This document shows, piece after piece, positions 63,212 to 64,000 of a stretch of DNA of 64,000 nt. Position 1 is the first letter of the stretch. Each line of letters starts with the position of its first letter. The notes beneath the pieces were generated by a model. The model made no database searches and had not been told where the DNA came from. It saw nothing but the letters and a program-made list of their open reading frames with translations. The position numbers and the translations under genes were made by a program. Source of the DNA: DATFVA01 sp963839165 (GTDB taxonomy: Bacteria > Bacteroidota > Ignavibacteria > Ignavibacteriales > Ignavibacteriaceae); the NCBI GenBank assembly GCA_963839165.1, contig CAWIUG010000005.1, forward strand, positions 434,001 to 498,000. Reading direction: 5' to 3'.

Positions 63212-64000
63212 TTGAAGCTCCTATTATATTCTGCTGCAGTTTCTGCTCGTACTTATCCTGTTCATCTTTTTTGATCTTATCTTTCAACAGGTAAGCTTCG
63301 ATAAGCTTTTTCGCAATAGGGGCCGCATAGGTTGCTCCAAAACCAACATTTTCAACAACAACCGCAACCGCAATTTTAGGATTATCAAAAGGAGCAAATC
63401 CAATAAATAAAGCATGATCTTTACCATGAGGATTCTGTGCCGTTCCTGTTTTACCCGCAATCTGAACTTCATTTGATTTTATTCGTACTGCTGTTCCTGC
63501 CCCGTTAACCACCAGAAACATTCCCTGCTTAACAATATCAAAAGCCTGTTTCTTTATACCAATATCAATTTTATCAAACTTAAAGGGAACGAAATTCTTT
63601 GTTTTATTATCAAGGTAACCCTTTACGATATGCGGGGTGAATGTTACACCGTCATTTGCAATGATCGATACATATTTGGCAAGCTGTATAGGGGTAATAC
63701 TTACTTCACCCTGACCTATTCCAAGGCTTGCCATTATACTTCTTGGCCAATTAGGGCCATATATTTTTTCATAATAACCTGCGCTTGGAATAAAACCCTT
63801 TGCCTCCTCACCGATGTCTATTCTGGTTTTCTGAGCAAAACCGAATTTTAAGGCATAATTATGCCAGTTATCCAGGCCTATTTTGTATATCAGATTATAG
63901 AAAAAGGTATTGCAGGATTTTTCGATTGCATGTACAACGTTTAATGTTCCGTGCACTCCATCGCACTTAAAAAACCTGCCGAAAGTGAAACCTCCGTTGC
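63201..64000 (-). CDS. mrdA: Penicillin-binding protein 2, C-terminal part, runs off the window
   Basis: The transpeptidase of the elongasome. About 266 codons are visible and the frame continues past the edge, so ATG 63956 is not the start. Upstream of it the frame reads GGFTFGRFFKCDGVHGTLN. Motifs are SCNTFFYNL (SxN), SLGIGQGEVSITPIQLAKY, and the KTG box in IAGKTGTAQNPHG; the first catalytic SxxK would be outside the window. The chain ends with a charged lysine/glutamate-rich tail. It is the first visible gene of the mrdA-rodA operon. Confidence 0.94.
   Translation of the reverse strand, partial: NGGFTFGRFFKCDGVHGTLNVVHAIEKSCNTFFYNLIYKIGLDNWHNYALKFGFAQKTRIDIGEEAKGFIPSAGYYEKIYGPNWPRSIMASLGIGQGEVSITPIQLAKYVSIIANDGVTFTPHIVKGYLDNKTKNFVPFKFDKIDIGIKKQAFDIVKQGMFLVVNGAGTAVRIKSNEVQIAGKTGTAQNPHGKDHALFIGFAPFDNPKIAVAVVVENVGFGATYAAPIAKKLIEAYLLKDKIKKDEQDKYEQKLQQNIIGASIAN

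Overview
The window looks like chromosome from an Ignavibacteria/Chlorobi-type member of the Bacteroidota. Several large exported proteins end in a type IX secretion sorting domain with the NYPNPFNP signature. Some intergenic regions carry the Bacteroidota promoter form TAnnTTTG, and a bacillithiol gene (bshC) is present. The base composition is fairly AT-rich and uniform. No phage, plasmid or CRISPR module was found. The assignment rests on family signatures only.

Layout. 1-4215 (minus): start of a complex I operon, nuoA-B-CD-E-F, of the E. coli-like type with fused NuoCD. nuoA, nuoB and nuoCD are full of single-base indels; nuoE and the visible part of nuoF are clean. 4.4-6.0 kb (plus): an OB-fold lipoprotein, a structured intergenic region with five 11-bp tandem repeats, and a small unknown gene. 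6.0-13.3 kb (minus): malic enzyme-phosphotransacetylase, a tryptophan/tyrosine-rich exported protein, and a coupled radical SAM / flippase-like / glycosyltransferase operon. 13.5-15.1 kb (plus): bshC. 15.1-21.9 kb (minus): a long housekeeping operon (YmdB phosphoesterase, DNA methylase, folD, deoC, HicB-like, trmH-like, aroA, ugpC-type ATPase). 22.1-23.9 kb (plus): a DnaQ exonuclease-UvrC/Cho fusion. 23.9-32.7 kb (minus): EamA transporter, TonB receptor, MATE pump, HEAT protein, a secreted epimerase-like protein and an M64 peptidase. 33.0-33.6 kb: two serine tRNA genes with a tRNA-like remnant between them.

33.9-45.0 kb (plus): a PDZ-containing membrane histidine kinase and its response regulator, followed by four sorting-domain proteins (one truncated propeller, one Ycf48-like propeller, two tandem S41-like peptidases). 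An ORF-less group II intron sits inside the stop codon of the last one. 45.8-49.8 kb (minus): a four-gene multiheme cytochrome/outer-membrane barrel operon that looks like a porin-cytochrome conduit for extracellular electron transfer. 50.2-56.1 kb: MORN-type lipoprotein (frameshifted), YihY/BrkB protein, SET methyltransferase, pepD, typA, clpS. 56.2-58.6 kb (plus): etfB and etfA, again heavily frameshifted, then a bifunctional-nuclease gene. 58.7-64 kb (minus): the cell-elongation pair mrdA-rodA, then dcd, pyrF, a broken small membrane protein and a DUF2851 gene.

The main points of interest are the cytochrome-porin operon, the stop-codon group II intron, the recombining sorting-domain segments, and the striking concentration of indels in just the complex I and ETF genes. 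The last may be local sequence error rather than biology. All calls were made by reading translations and motifs by eye; no database search was run.
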